DNA of 64,000 bases from Lewinellaceae bacterium. Lineage in GTDB: Bacteria > Bacteroidota > Bacteroidia > Chitinophagales > Saprospiraceae. Location: positions 357,118 through 421,117 of the forward strand of contig JACJYM010000001.1 in assembly GCA_020636155.1 (NCBI GenBank). The letters are read 5' to 3'. Shown here piece by piece: positions 63,499 through 64,000 of this stretch; position 1 is the stretch's first letter; each line of letters begins with the position of its first letter. The translations under genes and the position numbers were made by a program. The notes under the pieces are model-generated. The model was given only the letters and a program-made list of their open reading frames with translations, did no database searches and was not told where the DNA came from.

Positions 63499-64000
63499 TT
63501 TCTTTGGCTATCATTCGACCTAATACATCAACGGCATCATTTGTTTTAAGAATAAACTCAGCTGCCTTGACATTGAAGTTACCATTATAAATCATATTGT
63601 TTCCTTTGAATATGTCTCCTCTTTTTATTAGGGCATTTACACCTAACTGACCTTCTAATTTTTTTGTTGATTCCAAGATAGCCTTTCCAGCAGCTCGCTG
63701 AGCTAATCCTTTTTGTATTAATTTGCTGCTATATGAACCAATGTATTTTCCTACTCCAAAGGTCAAAATGTTTATAGCTAATTCTACACGTACATCTGAC
63801 CCTCTCTTAGTACCGTCAAATGCTGAATAAACACCATCATGATTTATGTCAATTGCAGGTGTTGCAAAAATATAGAATCCAACTCCTAATCCACCTGCAA
63901 AGGCATCAAAGAAATCGTATTTTGAACCTGTAGCATAAGAGGCTACTCCTTCCATAGTAGAACTGACAAGAGTTCCGTAATTAATTATACCTACTGTTGA
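63485..64000 (-). CDS. C-terminal end of an RHS-type toxin; upstream part outside the window (cassette 1)
   Basis: The frame is open to the right edge (STVGIINYGTLVSSTMEGVASYATGS...). It contains the pre-toxin segment IDINHDGVYSAFDGTKRGSDVRVELAINILTFGVGKYIGSYSSKLIQKGLAQR and a tip NALIKRGDIFKGNNMIYNGNFNVKAAEFILKTNDAVDVLGRMIAKENAKR. The helical, glycine-rich segment before the tip is typical of RHS/WapA pre-toxin regions. It is likely the active end of the full RHS gene that lies to the right. Toxin activity not assigned. Confidence 0.7.
   Translation of the reverse strand, partial: STVGIINYGTLVSSTMEGVASYATGSKYDFFDAFAGGLGVGFYIFATPAIDINHDGVYSAFDGTKRGSDVRVELAINILTFGVGKYIGSYSSKLIQKGLAQRAAGKAILESTKKLEGQLGVNALIKRGDIFKGNNMIYNGNFNVKAAEFILKTNDAVDVLGRMIAKENAKR

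Noticed and set aside
1..64000. tRNA, rRNA, riboswitches, prophage or complete insertion sequence
   Set aside because: I looked for conserved cloverleaf ends, transposase and phage motifs and saw none; riboswitch and small RNA absence cannot be proven by eye.

Overview
The window comes from a low-GC member of the Bacteroidota, most likely a Saprospiria-type gliding or environmental lineage. The evidence is a PorP/SprF protein next to an OmpA/beta-propeller protein, several secreted proteins with type IX secretion (T9SS) C-terminal signals of both type A and type B, TTG starts, TAnnTTTG-like promoter elements, and long RHS proteins with the GDGVQYDYGFRIYDSR core. The order of housekeeping genes (tgt, lptF/G-type permease, dnaE, sbcCD) gives no stronger placement. 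I found no rRNA, tRNA, phage or complete insertion sequence.

Layout: 1-7035 is a T9SS surface module (giant type B adhesin, PorP/SprF, OmpA). 7036-12047 holds a tandem, partly scrambled intergenic repeat plus two secreted-protein genes, one with an octanucleotide tract at its 5' end. 12071-24022 is mostly chromosomal (secreted T9SS proteins, thioredoxin, Lpt permease, Tgt, NlpE-like lipoprotein, amino-acid permease, FkbM methyltransferase). 24421-33226 is sbcD-sbcC, hemolysin III and dnaE. 33493-37053 is a Crp/Fnr regulator followed by YeeE/YedE, DUF6691-like and SulP transporters. 37112-37807 is a membrane-protein gene broken by a stop codon.

38150-48461 is the most striking part: five tightly packed or overlapping genes for a haem-b-like membrane protein, a membrane-anchored two-[4Fe-4S] FAD/NAD(P) oxidoreductase, a 23-haem cytochrome, a 61-haem cytochrome built as 1 + 20 x 3 haems, and an outer-membrane beta-barrel. 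Together they read as a complete inner-membrane-to-outer-membrane electron conduit, with a palindrome at its promoter. It is followed by a convergent CoA-transferase gene.

51298-56532 is a toxin-antitoxin island in which most antitoxins are intact but three of four recognisable toxins carry stops or frameshifts; it also contains a 512-bp duplication and dispersed repeats. 56535-64000 (minus strand) is an RHS polymorphic-toxin cassette array: an active-looking RHS C-terminal segment with a PD-(D/E)XK-like nuclease tip and its immunity gene, plus displaced orphan tips and immunity genes. Most cassettes end in a strong hairpin terminator, and the orphans begin with short RHS-core stubs at the same NHLGNVL point.
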